13,878 nt of DNA from the NCBI GenBank assembly GCA_009694165.1, contig SHVP01000063.1:1-13878 (forward strand), written 5' to 3'. A program made the position numbers and the translations under genes. The DNA comes from Alphaproteobacteria bacterium. GTDB lineage: Bacteria > Pseudomonadota > Alphaproteobacteria > SHVP01. Shown one piece after another: positions 7,687-13,878 of this stretch. Position 1 is the first letter of the stretch. Every line of letters starts with the position of its first letter. The notes below the pieces were generated by a model, which worked only from the letters and a program-made list of their open reading frames with translations, searched no databases and was not told the DNA's origin.

Positions 7687-9066
7687 ATGGCGCGTTACGA
7701 CTACGACCTATTCATCCTTGGCGCCGGCTCGGGCGGCGTGCGCGCGGCGCGCGTCGCCGCCGGTTACGGGGCGCGGGTGGCGGCGGCCGAAGAAAGCCGG
7801 GTCGGCGGCACCTGCGTCATTCGCGGCTGCATTCCCAAGAAGCTCCTCGTCTATGCGTCGCACTTCCACGAGGACTTCGAGGATGCCGAGGCCTATGGCT
7901 GGTCGGTGGGGCCGCGTGCCTTCAGTTGGCCGAAGCTGATCGCCAACAAAGACAAGGAGATCGACCGCCTCAACGGTATCTATCTGCGGCTTCTGGCCAA
8001 TGCCGGGGCCAAGTTGTTCGAGGGCAGCGCCCGCTTCATCGATGCCCATACCATCGACATCGGCGGCAAGCGGGTGAGCGCCGACGTCGTTCTGATCGCC
8101 ACCGGCGGCTGGCCGGTGAAACCCGATTTCCCCGGCGCCGACCTGGCGATCACCTCGAACGAGGCGTTGCACTTGCCGGCGCAGCCCAAGCACCTGGTCG
8201 TGGTCGGCGGCGGCTACATCGCGGTCGAGTTCGCCGGCATCTTCAACGGGCTCGGCAGCCAGGTGGTGCAACTCTATCGTGGTGAGCAGATTCTGCGCGG
8301 CTTCGACGACGACGTGCGCACGACGCTGGCCGCCGAAATGGGCAAGAAGGGGATCGATATCCGCGTGCGCACCGACATCGAGCGGATCGAGCGCCATGGC
8401 GCGCGGTTGCGGGCGACACTCGCCGGCGGCAAGGGCGTCATCGAGACCGATGCGGTCCTCTATGCCACCGGCCGGGCGCCCAACACCAAACGGCTCGATC
8501 TCACCAAGGCGGGCGTCGCGGTCAACGACAAGGGCGCGGTCATCGTCGACGCCTGGTCGCGCACCAATGTCGAGAACATCTATGCGGTCGGCGACGTCAC
8601 CGATCGCATCAATCTGACCCCCGTCGCGCTCAACGAGGGCCTTGCCTTCGCACAGACGGTGTTCGGCAAGGTGCCGCGCAAGATGGACCATGCCGACGTG
8701 CCCTCGGCCGTGTTCAGCCAGCCGAACGTCGCCTCGGTCGGCCTCAGCGAGGCGGCGGCGCGGCAACGGCACCCGGTGGTCGACATCTACAAGACGTCGT
8801 TCAAGCCGCTCAAGCACACGCTCACCGGCCGCGACGAGAAGACGATGATGAAAATCGTCGTCGACGGCCAGACGCAGCGGGTGCTCGGCCTCCACATGGT
8901 CGGGCCCGAGGCGGGCGAGATCATCCAGGGCCTGGCGGTGGCGGTAAAGATGGGCGCGACCAAGCTCGACCTCGATGCCACCATCGGCATTCACCCGACC
9001 TCGGCCGAGGAATTCGTGACCATGCGGGACAAATACGTCCCGGCGGCAGCCAAAGCGGCCGAGTAG
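7687..9066 (+). CDS. gor: Glutathione-disulfide reductase
   Basis: NADPH- and FAD-dependent reduction of glutathione disulfide to glutathione, in the cytoplasm. It has 459 residues (E. coli 450). The FAD-binding GAGSGG at 12-17 is followed by the redox disulfide GGTCVIRGCIPKK (Cys43, Cys48). The NADPH Rossmann motif is GGGYIAVEFAGIFNGLG, followed by the Arg of LYRGEQILRGFDDDVR, which marks NADPH rather than NADH. The second FAD motif is NIYAVGDVTDR. The dimer domain ends with HPTSAEE, where His436 and Glu441 complete the active site of the partner subunit. The pattern is that of alphaproteobacterial and plant-type glutathione reductases rather than lipoamide or mercuric reductases. The ATG directly follows the gabD stop (TGAcATG), implying one transcript for two NADP(H)-linked enzymes. 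Two hairpins follow the stop. Confidence 0.94.
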   Translation: MARYDYDLFILGAGSGGVRAARVAAGYGARVAAAEESRVGGTCVIRGCIPKKLLVYASHFHEDFEDAEAYGWSVGPRAFSWPKLIANKDKEIDRLNGIYLRLLANAGAKLFEGSARFIDAHTIDIGGKRVSADVVLIATGGWPVKPDFPGADLAITSNEALHLPAQPKHLVVVGGGYIAVEFAGIFNGLGSQVVQLYRGEQILRGFDDDVRTTLAAEMGKKGIDIRVRTDIERIERHGARLRATLAGGKGVIETDAVLYATGRAPNTKRLDLTKAGVAVNDKGAVIVDAWSRTNVENIYAVGDVTDRINLTPVALNEGLAFAQTVFGKVPRKMDHADVPSAVFSQPNVASVGLSEAAARQRHPVVDIYKTSFKPLKHTLTGRDEKTMMKIVVDGQTQRVLGLHMVGPEAGEIIQGLAVAVKMGATKLDLDATIGIHPTSAEEFVTMRDKYVPAAAKAAE

Positions 9067-9095
9067 CCGCGCCGCGGGCGGACCGAATCGAGCCG

Positions 9096-9120
9096 GCCCC
9101 CAGGTGTCGGGATTGGGGGC
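9096..9120 (+). terminator. Hairpin after gor, possible terminator
   Basis: GCCCCCA (9096-9102) pairs with TGGGGGC (9114-9120) as a perfect 7-bp stem with an 11-base loop, 29 bases past the gor stop. No U-run follows, so it would be a weak or factor-assisted terminator, or a 3'-end stabiliser. A second, stronger inverted repeat begins four bases later. Confidence 0.35.
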
Positions 9121-9124
9121 GTCC

Positions 9125-9150
9125 CGGCCGAGGCTGGAAAACCTCGGCCG
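9125..9150. repeat. 9-bp perfect inverted repeat surrounding the aroG -35 box
   Basis: CGGCCGAGG (9125-9133) and CCTCGGCCG (9142-9150) are exact inverse complements separated by CTGGAAAA. As RNA it could end the gor transcript, although no U-run follows. As DNA it places the predicted aroG -35 hexamer (9135-9140) inside the spacer between the arms, the layout of an operator. Because the predicted aroG start lies downstream near 9170, it would not be in the aroG leader and so is not an attenuator for aroG. Confidence 0.5.
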
Positions 9151-9163
9151 CCGGGCGTATAAG
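9135..9163 (+). promoter_or_regulatory. Promoter candidate for aroG
   Basis: TGGAAA (9135-9140, 4 of 6 to TTGACA), a 17-base spacer, then TATAAG (9158-9163, 5 of 6 to TATAAT). The expected start near 9170 gives a leader of about 22 bases, which contains the purine-rich GAGAAAG ahead of the ATG at 9193. Confidence 0.5.
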
Positions 9164-9192
9164 GCGCCCCTTCGCACCGAGAAAGACGTGTC

Positions 9193-10578
9193 ATGGCCAA
9201 GAAATGGGCGCCCGAGAGCTGGCGGGGACTTCCCATCCAGCAGCAGGCGGTCTACCCCGACCCGGCGGCGCTTGCCGCGGTCGAGACCAAGCTGCGGTCC
9301 TATCCGCCGCTCGTCTTCGCCGGCGAGGCCCGCAGCCTCCAGCGGGCGCTGGCCGACGTGGCCGCCGGTAACGCCTTCCTGTTGCAGGGCGGCGACTGCG
9401 CCGAGAGCTTCGCGGAGTTCCACCCCGACAACATCCGCGACACGTTCCGCGTGTTGCTGCAGATGGCGGTGGTGCTGACCTTTGCCGGTTCTTCACCGGT
9501 GGTGAAGCTGGGCCGCATGGCCGGGCAGTTCGCCAAGCCGCGCAGCGAACCCACCGAAAAGAAGAACGGCGTCGAGCTGCCGAGCTACCGCGGCGACAAC
9601 ATCAACGCCATCGAGTTCACGGTCGAAGCCCGCACGCCCGATCCGCAGCGGATGATGCAGTCCTATGCCCAGGCGGCGGCGACCCTCAACCTCATTCGCG
9701 CCTTCTCGCATGGCGGCTACTCGGCGTTGCGCCGCGTCCATAATTGGAACCTCGGCTTCGTCGAGAACAGCCCGCAGGGCGAGCGCTATCGCGAGCTTGC
9801 CGGCCGCATCACCGAATCGCTCGACTTCATGGAGGCCTGCGGTCTTACCGCCGAGACGACGCCGGTGCTGCGCGAGACGGATTTCTACACCTCGCACGAG
9901 GCGCTCCACCTCGGCTACGAGCAGGCGATGACGCGCGTCGATTCGACCTCGGGCGACTGGTACGACACTTCGGCGCATCTTCTGTGGATCGGCGATCGCA
10001 CTCGCCAGCTCGACGGTGCCCATGTCGAGTTCCTGCGCGGTGTCGCCAACCCGCTTGCCTTCAAGGCCGGGCCGTCGCTCGCGCCCGCCGACCTGCTGCG
10101 CCTGCTCGACACGCTCAACCCGGCCAACGCGCCGGGGCGCCTCACCGTGATCTGCCGCATGGGCGTCGATCACGTCGAGGCAAAGTTGCCGCCCCTGGTG
10201 CGGGCGGTGAAGCGCGAAGGCCGCCATGTCGTGTGGTCGTGCGATCCGATGCACGGCAACACCATCAAGGCCTCGACCGGCTACAAGACGCGCCGCGTCG
10301 ACCAGATTCTCCTCGAGACGCGGCGCTTCTTCGCCGTGCACGAGGCCGAGGGCACCTATGCCGGCGGCGTCCATTTCGAGATGACCGGCAAGGACGTCAC
10401 CGAGTGCCTGGGCGGCGCCCAGGAAATCACCGAACAGGATCTAGCCGACCGCTACCACACCCACTGCGATCCGCGCCTCAACGCCTCGCAGGCGCTGGAG
10501 CTCGCCTTCGTGGTGGCCGACATGCTGAAACGCCGCCGCCTCGCCAACCCCAGCCACAAGGCCGCCGCCGCCGAGTAA
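9193..10578 (+). CDS. aroG: Class II (plant-type) 3-deoxy-7-phosphoheptulonate (DAHP) synthase
   Basis: Condenses phosphoenolpyruvate with erythrose-4-phosphate, the first step of the shikimate pathway. The 461 residues match the class II family (M. tuberculosis enzyme about 462), unrelated in sequence to E. coli AroF/G/H. The metal ligands are all visible: Cys69 in [11 protein letters not shown], His354 in CDPMHGN, Glu396 in [15 protein letters not shown] and Asp426 in THCDPRLN. Substrate-binding segments include [31 protein letters not shown] and [12 protein letters not shown]. The N-terminus [21 protein letters not shown] is the usual start of the family, which supports 9193. The gene stands alone between the gabD-gor pair and the convergent MDR reductases, with its own promoter candidate overlapped by an inverted repeat. 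Feedback control by aromatic amino acids is typical of the class but cannot be read here. Symbols aroG, aroF and aroAII are all used for it. Confidence 0.95.
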   Translation: MAKKWAPESWRGLPIQQQAVYPDPAALAAVETKLRSYPPLVFAGEARSLQRALADVAAGNAFLLQGGDCAESFAEFHPDNIRDTFRVLLQMAVVLTFAGSSPVVKLGRMAGQFAKPRSEPTEKKNGVELPSYRGDNINAIEFTVEARTPDPQRMMQSYAQAAATLNLIRAFSHGGYSALRRVHNWNLGFVENSPQGERYRELAGRITESLDFMEACGLTAETTPVLRETDFYTSHEALHLGYEQAMTRVDSTSGDWYDTSAHLLWIGDRTRQLDGAHVEFLRGVANPLAFKAGPSLAPADLLRLLDTLNPANAPGRLTVICRMGVDHVEAKLPPLVRAVKREGRHVVWSCDPMHGNTIKASTGYKTRRVDQILLETRRFFAVHEAEGTYAGGVHFEMTGKDVTECLGGAQEITEQDLADRYHTHCDPRLNASQALELAFVVADMLKRRRLANPSHKAAAAE

Positions 10579-10586
10579 GGCGCTCG

Positions 10587-10611
10587 CCCCGGAGACGGTC
10601 TCGTCCCGGGG
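10587..10611. terminator. Hairpin between convergent aroG and MDR reductase genes
   Basis: CCCCGG (10587-10592) pairs with CCGGGG (10606-10611). Inside the 13-base loop AGAC/GTCT can pair further. It begins nine bases past the aroG stop and lies 41 bases beyond the stop of the opposing gene, the usual place for a shared bidirectional terminator. Neither strand shows a T-run, so strength is uncertain. Confidence 0.4.
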
Positions 10612-10651
10612 AAGGGCCGCGACGCATGCAGATCGCTAGAACCACCGGCGT

Positions 10652-11692
10652 TCAGCGCACCAGGCGGATCAGTTGTTTGCCGATATTGCCGCCATGCAGC
10701 ATCGAGATGAAGGCGCGCGGCGCCGTTTCGATGCCCTCGCTGATGGTCTCGCGGAACTTGATCCGGTCCAACTTGAGCCAGCGGGCGATAGCGCCCCGTG
10801 CCTCGTCGGCGCGGTGCTCGTAGTCGTAGACGATGAAGCCACGCATCGTCGCCCGCGCGCTCATGATGTAGGAGTTGGGGTCGAGCCGCTTTTCCTTCTC
10901 GACCCGGTTGTTCTGCGCGATGTTGCCGACGACGACGACGCGGGCATTCTTGGCCAGATGCGGCAGCACGCTGTCGGCGATGGTGCCGCCGGTATTGTCG
11001 AAGAACACGTTGACCCGCTCGGGACAGGCGGTGCGGATGGCGGCCAGTAGGTCGGGCGTCGTCTTGTAGTTGATGCCGACGTCGAAGCCGAGGTCGCGGG
11101 TGATCCAATCGACCTTTGCGTCGCTACCGGCGACGCCGACGACGCGGCAGCCTTGGATCTTCGCCAGTTGACCGGCGAGCGAGCCGACGGCGCCGGCGGC
11201 CGAGGTCACGACCACCGTCTCGCCGGGCTTCGGCCCGGCCATGTCGAACAGCGCGAAATAGGCGGTGACGCCGGGAAACCCGAGGATGCCGAGCGAGGTC
11301 GAGATCGGCGCGATGGTGGGATCGACCTTGACAATGCCGGGAGCGTATTCGGCACGCGCGGTCGAGCCGTCCGAGATCGCGTATTCCTGCCAGCCCAGCA
11401 TGCCTTCGACGAACTCGCCCACTCTGTACCGCGGGTTGTTCGAACGCACGACCTCGCCGACAAGGCGGCCTTTGATGACGTCGCCGATCTGAAGCACCTT
11501 GCCGTAGTTCGACGCGGCCTCGAAGCGCATGCGCTGGAACGGGTCGGCCGACAGATAATGCGCTCGCACCAGCAATTCGCCCGGGCCCGGTTCCGGAATC
11601 GGCGACTCCTTGACGCGGAAATCACGTTCGGCTGGCATGCCCTGCGGGCGCGCGGCGAGGACGACTTGGCGATTGATATTGGGCAACGACAT
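10652..11692 (-). CDS. NADPH-dependent MDR reductase (CurA / PTGR-like), downstream paralogue
   Basis: Zinc-independent medium-chain dehydrogenase/reductase that probably reduces the C=C bond of enones or other electrophiles with NADPH, as curcumin reductase CurA and leukotriene B4 12-hydroxydehydrogenase do. It has 346 residues. The N-terminal GroES-like domain contains ELLVRAHYLSADPFQRMR and the family signature GMLGWQEYA. The Rossmann domain has VVVTSAAGAVGSLAGQLAK (AAGAVGS at 165-171) and GSDAK with Lys193, which binds the NADPH phosphate. GFDVGINYKTT and FFDNTGG follow. No catalytic zinc ligands (GHE motif) or zinc-lobe cysteines are present, which excludes a classical alcohol dehydrogenase. 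It begins 10 bases after the stop of its paralogue, with GAGAA as ribosome site, so the two are almost certainly one operon. The natural substrate cannot be read from sequence. Confidence 0.88.
   Translation of the reverse strand: MSLPNINRQVVLAARPQGMPAERDFRVKESPIPEPGPGELLVRAHYLSADPFQRMRFEAASNYGKVLQIGDVIKGRLVGEVVRSNNPRYRVGEFVEGMLGWQEYAISDGSTARAEYAPGIVKVDPTIAPISTSLGILGFPGVTAYFALFDMAGPKPGETVVVTSAAGAVGSLAGQLAKIQGCRVVGVAGSDAKVDWITRDLGFDVGINYKTTPDLLAAIRTACPERVNVFFDNTGGTIADSVLPHLAKNARVVVVGNIAQNNRVEKEKRLDPNSYIMSARATMRGFIVYDYEHRADEARGAIARWLKLDRIKFRETISEGIETAPRAFISMLHGGNIGKQLIRLVR
11055..11092. repeat. 38-bp block identical to 12115-12152 (copy 1)
   Basis: This 38-bp stretch is identical, base for base, to 12115-12152 and lies at the equivalent codons of the two MDR paralogues, encoding most of LGFDVGINYKTTP. 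Flanking DNA is clearly diverged, so the block may mark duplication plus purifying selection, or a short gene-conversion tract. Confidence 0.85.
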
Positions 11693-11702
11693 CGGGTTCT
11701 CG

Positions 11703-12746
11703 CTAGGGCAGGCGCGGATAGAGGCGCACGAGCTGCTTGCCGAGGTTGCCGCCGTTCAACATCGACAGGAACGCCGCGGGTGCGCTCTCGATGCCCTCGG
11801 CGATCGTCTCATGGTAGCGGAGACGGCCGCTGTTGACGAACGCGGCCAGCTTGCCGCGCGCCTCCTCTGTGCGGTGGTCGTAGTCGTAGACGACGAAGCC
11901 GGTCACGGTCGCTCGCGCCAGCATGATCTGCGAGAAGACGTCCGGCATCAGCCGTACCTTTGTATCGTTGTATTGGGCGATGCGGCCGACGATGACGACG
12001 CGGGCCCGGCGGTTGAGCCAGCGAAACATGGTGTCGGCGATGGTGCTGCCCACATTGTCGTAATAGACGTCGATCCGATCGGGGCAGGCGAGGCGTAGCG
12101 CCGTCAGCAGGTTCGGCGTCGTCTTGTAGTTGATGCCGACGTCGAAGCCGAGCTCGCCGGTGAGATAGCGGACCTTGTCGTCCGACCCGGTCAGGCCGAC
12201 GACGCGGGCGCCGCACAGCTTGGCGATCTGGCCGGCAATCGAGCCGACGGCGCCGGCAGCGCCCGAGACGACCACGGTGTCGCCCGGTTGGGGGCGCGCC
12301 ACGTCGGTGATCGACCAATAGGCGGTCTCGCCCGGCATGCCGAGGATGCCGAGCGCTGTCGACATCGGGCCGCGGCGCTTGTCGATGCGGGTAAGACCGA
12401 GGCCGTAATTGGCCCGTTCGCCCTGGCCGTCGTGCAGCGCATATTCCTGCCAGCCGAATAGCCCTTCGATCCAGTCGCCCACCGCGTAGCCTGGGTGCCG
12501 CGATGCGACAACCTCGCCCACGGTGCCACCGATCATCACGTCGCCGATGCCGAGGCCGCGGCCATAGCGCCAGGACTTGCTCATACGGCCGCGCTGGTAG
12601 GGATCGAGCGACAGGTAGTGGTTGCGGACCAGGAACTGCCCTGCTGCGGGCGAGGGAACCGGCGCTTCCTCGAGGCGCAAATGGCTCTCGCTCGGGGTGC
12701 CCTCCGGGTGGCCGGCAAGCACAATGCGGCGGTTCATCTCGACCAT
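11703..12746 (-). CDS. NADPH-dependent MDR reductase (CurA / PTGR-like), upstream paralogue
   Basis: The 347-residue protein aligns end to end with its downstream neighbour and shares LGILG, AAGAVGS (163-169), GLTGSDDK with Lys181, LGFDVGINYKTTP, the VYDY.HR segment and GGN.GKQL.RL near the C-terminus. It is therefore a tandem duplicate in the zinc-free CurA/PTGR group of enone reductases. Differences cluster in the N-terminal substrate-side region (SLDPYQRGRMSKSWRYG against SADPFQRMRFEAASNYG), and YYDNVGS replaces FFDNTGG, which suggests different substrate ranges. The ATG at 12746 has AAAGG nine bases upstream; a second ATG three codons in is possible. A strong - strand promoter lies about 55 bases upstream and serves both genes. 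The divergent neighbour is nadE. No regulator gene adjoins, although the promoter overlaps an inverted repeat. Confidence 0.88.
   Translation of the reverse strand: MVEMNRRIVLAGHPEGTPSESHLRLEEAPVPSPAAGQFLVRNHYLSLDPYQRGRMSKSWRYGRGLGIGDVMIGGTVGEVVASRHPGYAVGDWIEGLFGWQEYALHDGQGERANYGLGLTRIDKRRGPMSTALGILGMPGETAYWSITDVARPQPGDTVVVSGAAGAVGSIAGQIAKLCGARVVGLTGSDDKVRYLTGELGFDVGINYKTTPNLLTALRLACPDRIDVYYDNVGSTIADTMFRWLNRRARVVIVGRIAQYNDTKVRLMPDVFSQIMLARATVTGFVVYDYDHRTEEARGKLAAFVNSGRLRYHETIAEGIESAPAAFLSMLNGGNLGKQLVRLYPRLP
12115..12152. repeat. 38-bp block identical to 11055-11092 (copy 2)
   Basis: Second copy of the shared block, in the upstream MDR paralogue at the matching codons and in the same orientation, 1060 bases from the first. 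Confidence 0.85.
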
Positions 12747-12779
12747 CGGGCGCGACCTTTCGGGAGCTCAGATCCGGCG

Positions 12780-12808
12780 TTGTTTCGCACGGGGGGCTCG
12801 ATTATAGG
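12780..12808 (+). promoter_or_regulatory. Promoter candidate for nadE
   Basis: TTGTTT (12780-12785) and TATAGG (12803-12808) are separated by 17 bases on the + strand, each 4 of 6 to consensus. The -10 overlaps the opposite-strand TATAAT, so the divergent promoters would compete. It would give nadE a leader of about 73 bases. Confidence 0.35.
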
Positions 12809-12828
12809 AGGAGCGGTCCGGGGCTCAA
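12801..12828 (-). promoter_or_regulatory. Promoter of the tandem MDR reductase operon
   Basis: On the - strand TTGAGC (12823-12828, 4 of 6 to TTGACA) is followed after 16 bases by a perfect TATAAT (12801-12806). The start would fall near 12794, giving a leader of about 48 bases to the ATG at 12746. This is the best -10 match I found in the window. Confidence 0.6.
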
Positions 12829-12838
12829 CCGGAACCGC
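12813..12838. repeat. Inverted repeat around the MDR -35 box, operator candidate
   Basis: GCGGTCCGG (12813-12821) is matched by CCGGAACCGC (12829-12838), its inverse complement with one extra A. The 7-base centre (12822-12828) contains the TTGAGC -35 hexamer. A direct copy of CGGTCCG recurs at 12846-12852 (first copy 12814-12820, spacing 32 bases), within the palindrome GACCGGTC at 12843-12850. The position fits a repressor or activator site for the MDR operon. Confidence 0.45.
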
Positions 12839-12887
12839 CCCTGACCGGTCCGATTGCGGGCGCGGCGACGCTGTGGACATCGATGCC

Positions 12888-13878
12888 ATGAACAAGCTCC
12901 GGCTCGCCCTCGCGCAACTCAACCCGACGGTCGGCGACATCGCCGGCAACATTGCCCTGCTGCGCGCGGCGCGGGCGGACGCCCGCCGCGACAACGCCGA
13001 TCTCATGGTCGCCTCCGAGCTGGTCATCACCGGCTATCCGCCCGAGGACCTCGTGCTGCGCCGCGCCTTTCTCGACGAGGTCGATGCCGCGGTCGGCGCC
13101 CTGGCAGCCGAAACGGCCGATGGCGGCCCGGCGATGATCGTCGGAGCACCGTGGCGCGACGAGGGCAAGCTCTACAACGCCGCTCTCCTGCTCGACGACG
13201 GCGCGATCAAGGGCAAGCGTTTCAAACACGATCTGCCGAACTACGGCGTCTTCGACGAGAAACGCATCTTTGCGTCCGGGCCGCTGCCTGGCCCGGTTGA
13301 TTTCCGCGGCATCCGGATTGGCCTCATCGTCTGCGAGGACATGTGGACGGCCGACGTCGCCGAGTGCCTGAGCGAAACTGGCGCCGAACTCCTGCTCGTC
13401 ATTAACGGCTCGCCCTTCGATGTCGACAAGCACCGCAAGCGCGAAGAGTTGGCGCGCGAGCGCGTCATGGAGACGACGCTGCCGCTGGTCTACGTCAACC
13501 AGGTGGGCGGCCAGGACGAACTCGTATTCGATGGTTCGTCTTTCGTCCTCAATGCCGATCGTACCGGGGCGGTCCTGGTGCCGGCGTGGGAGCGTGCCGT
13601 CGTGACGACCGAGTGGGAACGACAGGGCAACGACGAATGGCGCTGCGCCGAAGGCCGGATCATGCGCCCGCCCGAGCGGATCGAAGCGATCTACCGGGCG
13701 ATGGTGGTGGGCCTGCGCGACTATGTCGGCAAGAACCGGTTTCCCAGCGTCATCATCGGCTTGTCGGGCGGCATCGATTCGGCGCTGACTGCGGCAGTAG
13801 CCGTCGACGCGCTGGGGCCGGGTCGCGTGCACACGGTGTCGTTGCCCTACCGCTACACCGCCCGGCAAAGCGTCGACG
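12888..13878 (+). CDS. nadE: Glutamine-dependent NAD+ synthetase (partial, cut by the right edge)
   Basis: Last step of NAD+ synthesis: amidation of nicotinate adenine dinucleotide with ATP, using ammonia released from glutamine. The first 330 residues are present; the two-domain family is about 550. The N-terminal nitrilase-type glutaminase domain (1 to about 250) shows the catalytic triad Glu44 (SELVITGYPPEDL), Lys113 (KHDLPNYGVFDEKR) and Cys149 (GLIVCEDMW). The synthetase domain begins with the PP-loop GLSGGIDSA at 291-299. The segment after it reads LPYRYTARQS where this family usually has MPS-x-YTS-x-x-S, a mild departure. ATG 12888 is chosen because LRLALAQLNPTVGD is the family N-terminus; an in-frame GTG at 12873 is possible, and neither has a strong ribosome site. 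It diverges from the MDR operon. Confidence 0.94.
   Translation, partial: MNKLRLALAQLNPTVGDIAGNIALLRAARADARRDNADLMVASELVITGYPPEDLVLRRAFLDEVDAAVGALAAETADGGPAMIVGAPWRDEGKLYNAALLLDDGAIKGKRFKHDLPNYGVFDEKRIFASGPLPGPVDFRGIRIGLIVCEDMWTADVAECLSETGAELLLVINGSPFDVDKHRKREELARERVMETTLPLVYVNQVGGQDELVFDGSSFVLNADRTGAVLVPAWERAVVTTEWERQGNDEWRCAEGRIMRPPERIEAIYRAMVVGLRDYVGKNRFPSVIIGLSGGIDSALTAAVAVDALGPGRVHTVSLPYRYTARQSVD

Noticed and set aside
10652..12746. The two MDR genes as zinc alcohol dehydrogenases.
   Set aside because: Neither has the GHE catalytic zinc motif or the four-cysteine zinc lobe; both have the zinc-free CurA/PTGR pattern.
12806..12811. A perfect AGGAGG that could start a small gene upstream of nadE.
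   Set aside because: No ATG, GTG or TTG lies at a workable distance downstream, and the bases overlap the MDR promoter region. It is 76 bases from the nadE start, too far to serve it.
1..13878. A mobile element, defence island, CRISPR array or new gene cluster.
   Set aside because: No transposase, integrase, long terminal inverted repeats or spaced direct-repeat array was seen, and every gene of useful length except the 1-90 fragment belongs to a known metabolic or translation family.

Overview
The window is GC-rich (roughly two-thirds G+C, with C or G in most third codon positions) and densely packed with housekeeping genes. It looks chromosomal and alphaproteobacterial. The evidence is the gph / glmU-glmS neighbourhood, a class II (plant-type) DAHP synthase, a glutathione reductase of the alphaproteobacterial/plant style, and protein sequences that resemble known alphaproteobacterial homologues. 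The assignment comes from reading alone; no database search was run. I see no insertion sequence, phage gene, CRISPR array or rRNA.

Layout. Bases 1-90 may be the end of an unidentified + strand gene. A 207-base gap with a weak promoter candidate follows, then glnS (glutaminyl-tRNA synthetase, 298-1989, +). On the - strand are tRNA-Val(CAC) (2035-2109) and gph (2145-2825); the tRNA appears to have its own promoter, whose -35 hexamer covers the gph stop codon. Divergent from gph, glmU and glmS (2961-6141, +) are one base apart and make UDP-GlcNAc from fructose-6-phosphate together with GlmM, which is not in the window. Next is the pair gabD-gor (6228-9066, +), also one base apart: an NADP-type succinate-semialdehyde dehydrogenase and a glutathione reductase. 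aroG (class II DAHP synthase, 9193-10578, +) follows with its own promoter candidate. It converges on two tandem - strand paralogues of the CurA/PTGR-like NADPH-dependent MDR reductases (10652-12746). Diverging from those is a glutamine-dependent NAD+ synthetase gene, nadE, cut off by the right edge (12888 to end).

The genes serve translation (glnS, tRNA-Val), cell-envelope precursor supply (glmU, glmS), phosphoglycolate repair (gph), redox and NAD(P) metabolism (gabD, gor, two MDR reductases, nadE) and aromatic amino-acid entry (aroG). I found no new multi-gene system, and I regard the region as largely ordinary.

The points most worth a second look are: the GlmU uridyltransferase site, where both family Mg2+ ligands appear changed; two promoters (aroG and the MDR pair) whose -35 hexamer lies in the loop of a 9-bp inverted repeat; the tRNA promoter embedded in the end of gph; a 38-bp identical block shared by the two MDR paralogues; and a GlnRS in what looks like an alphaproteobacterial genome.
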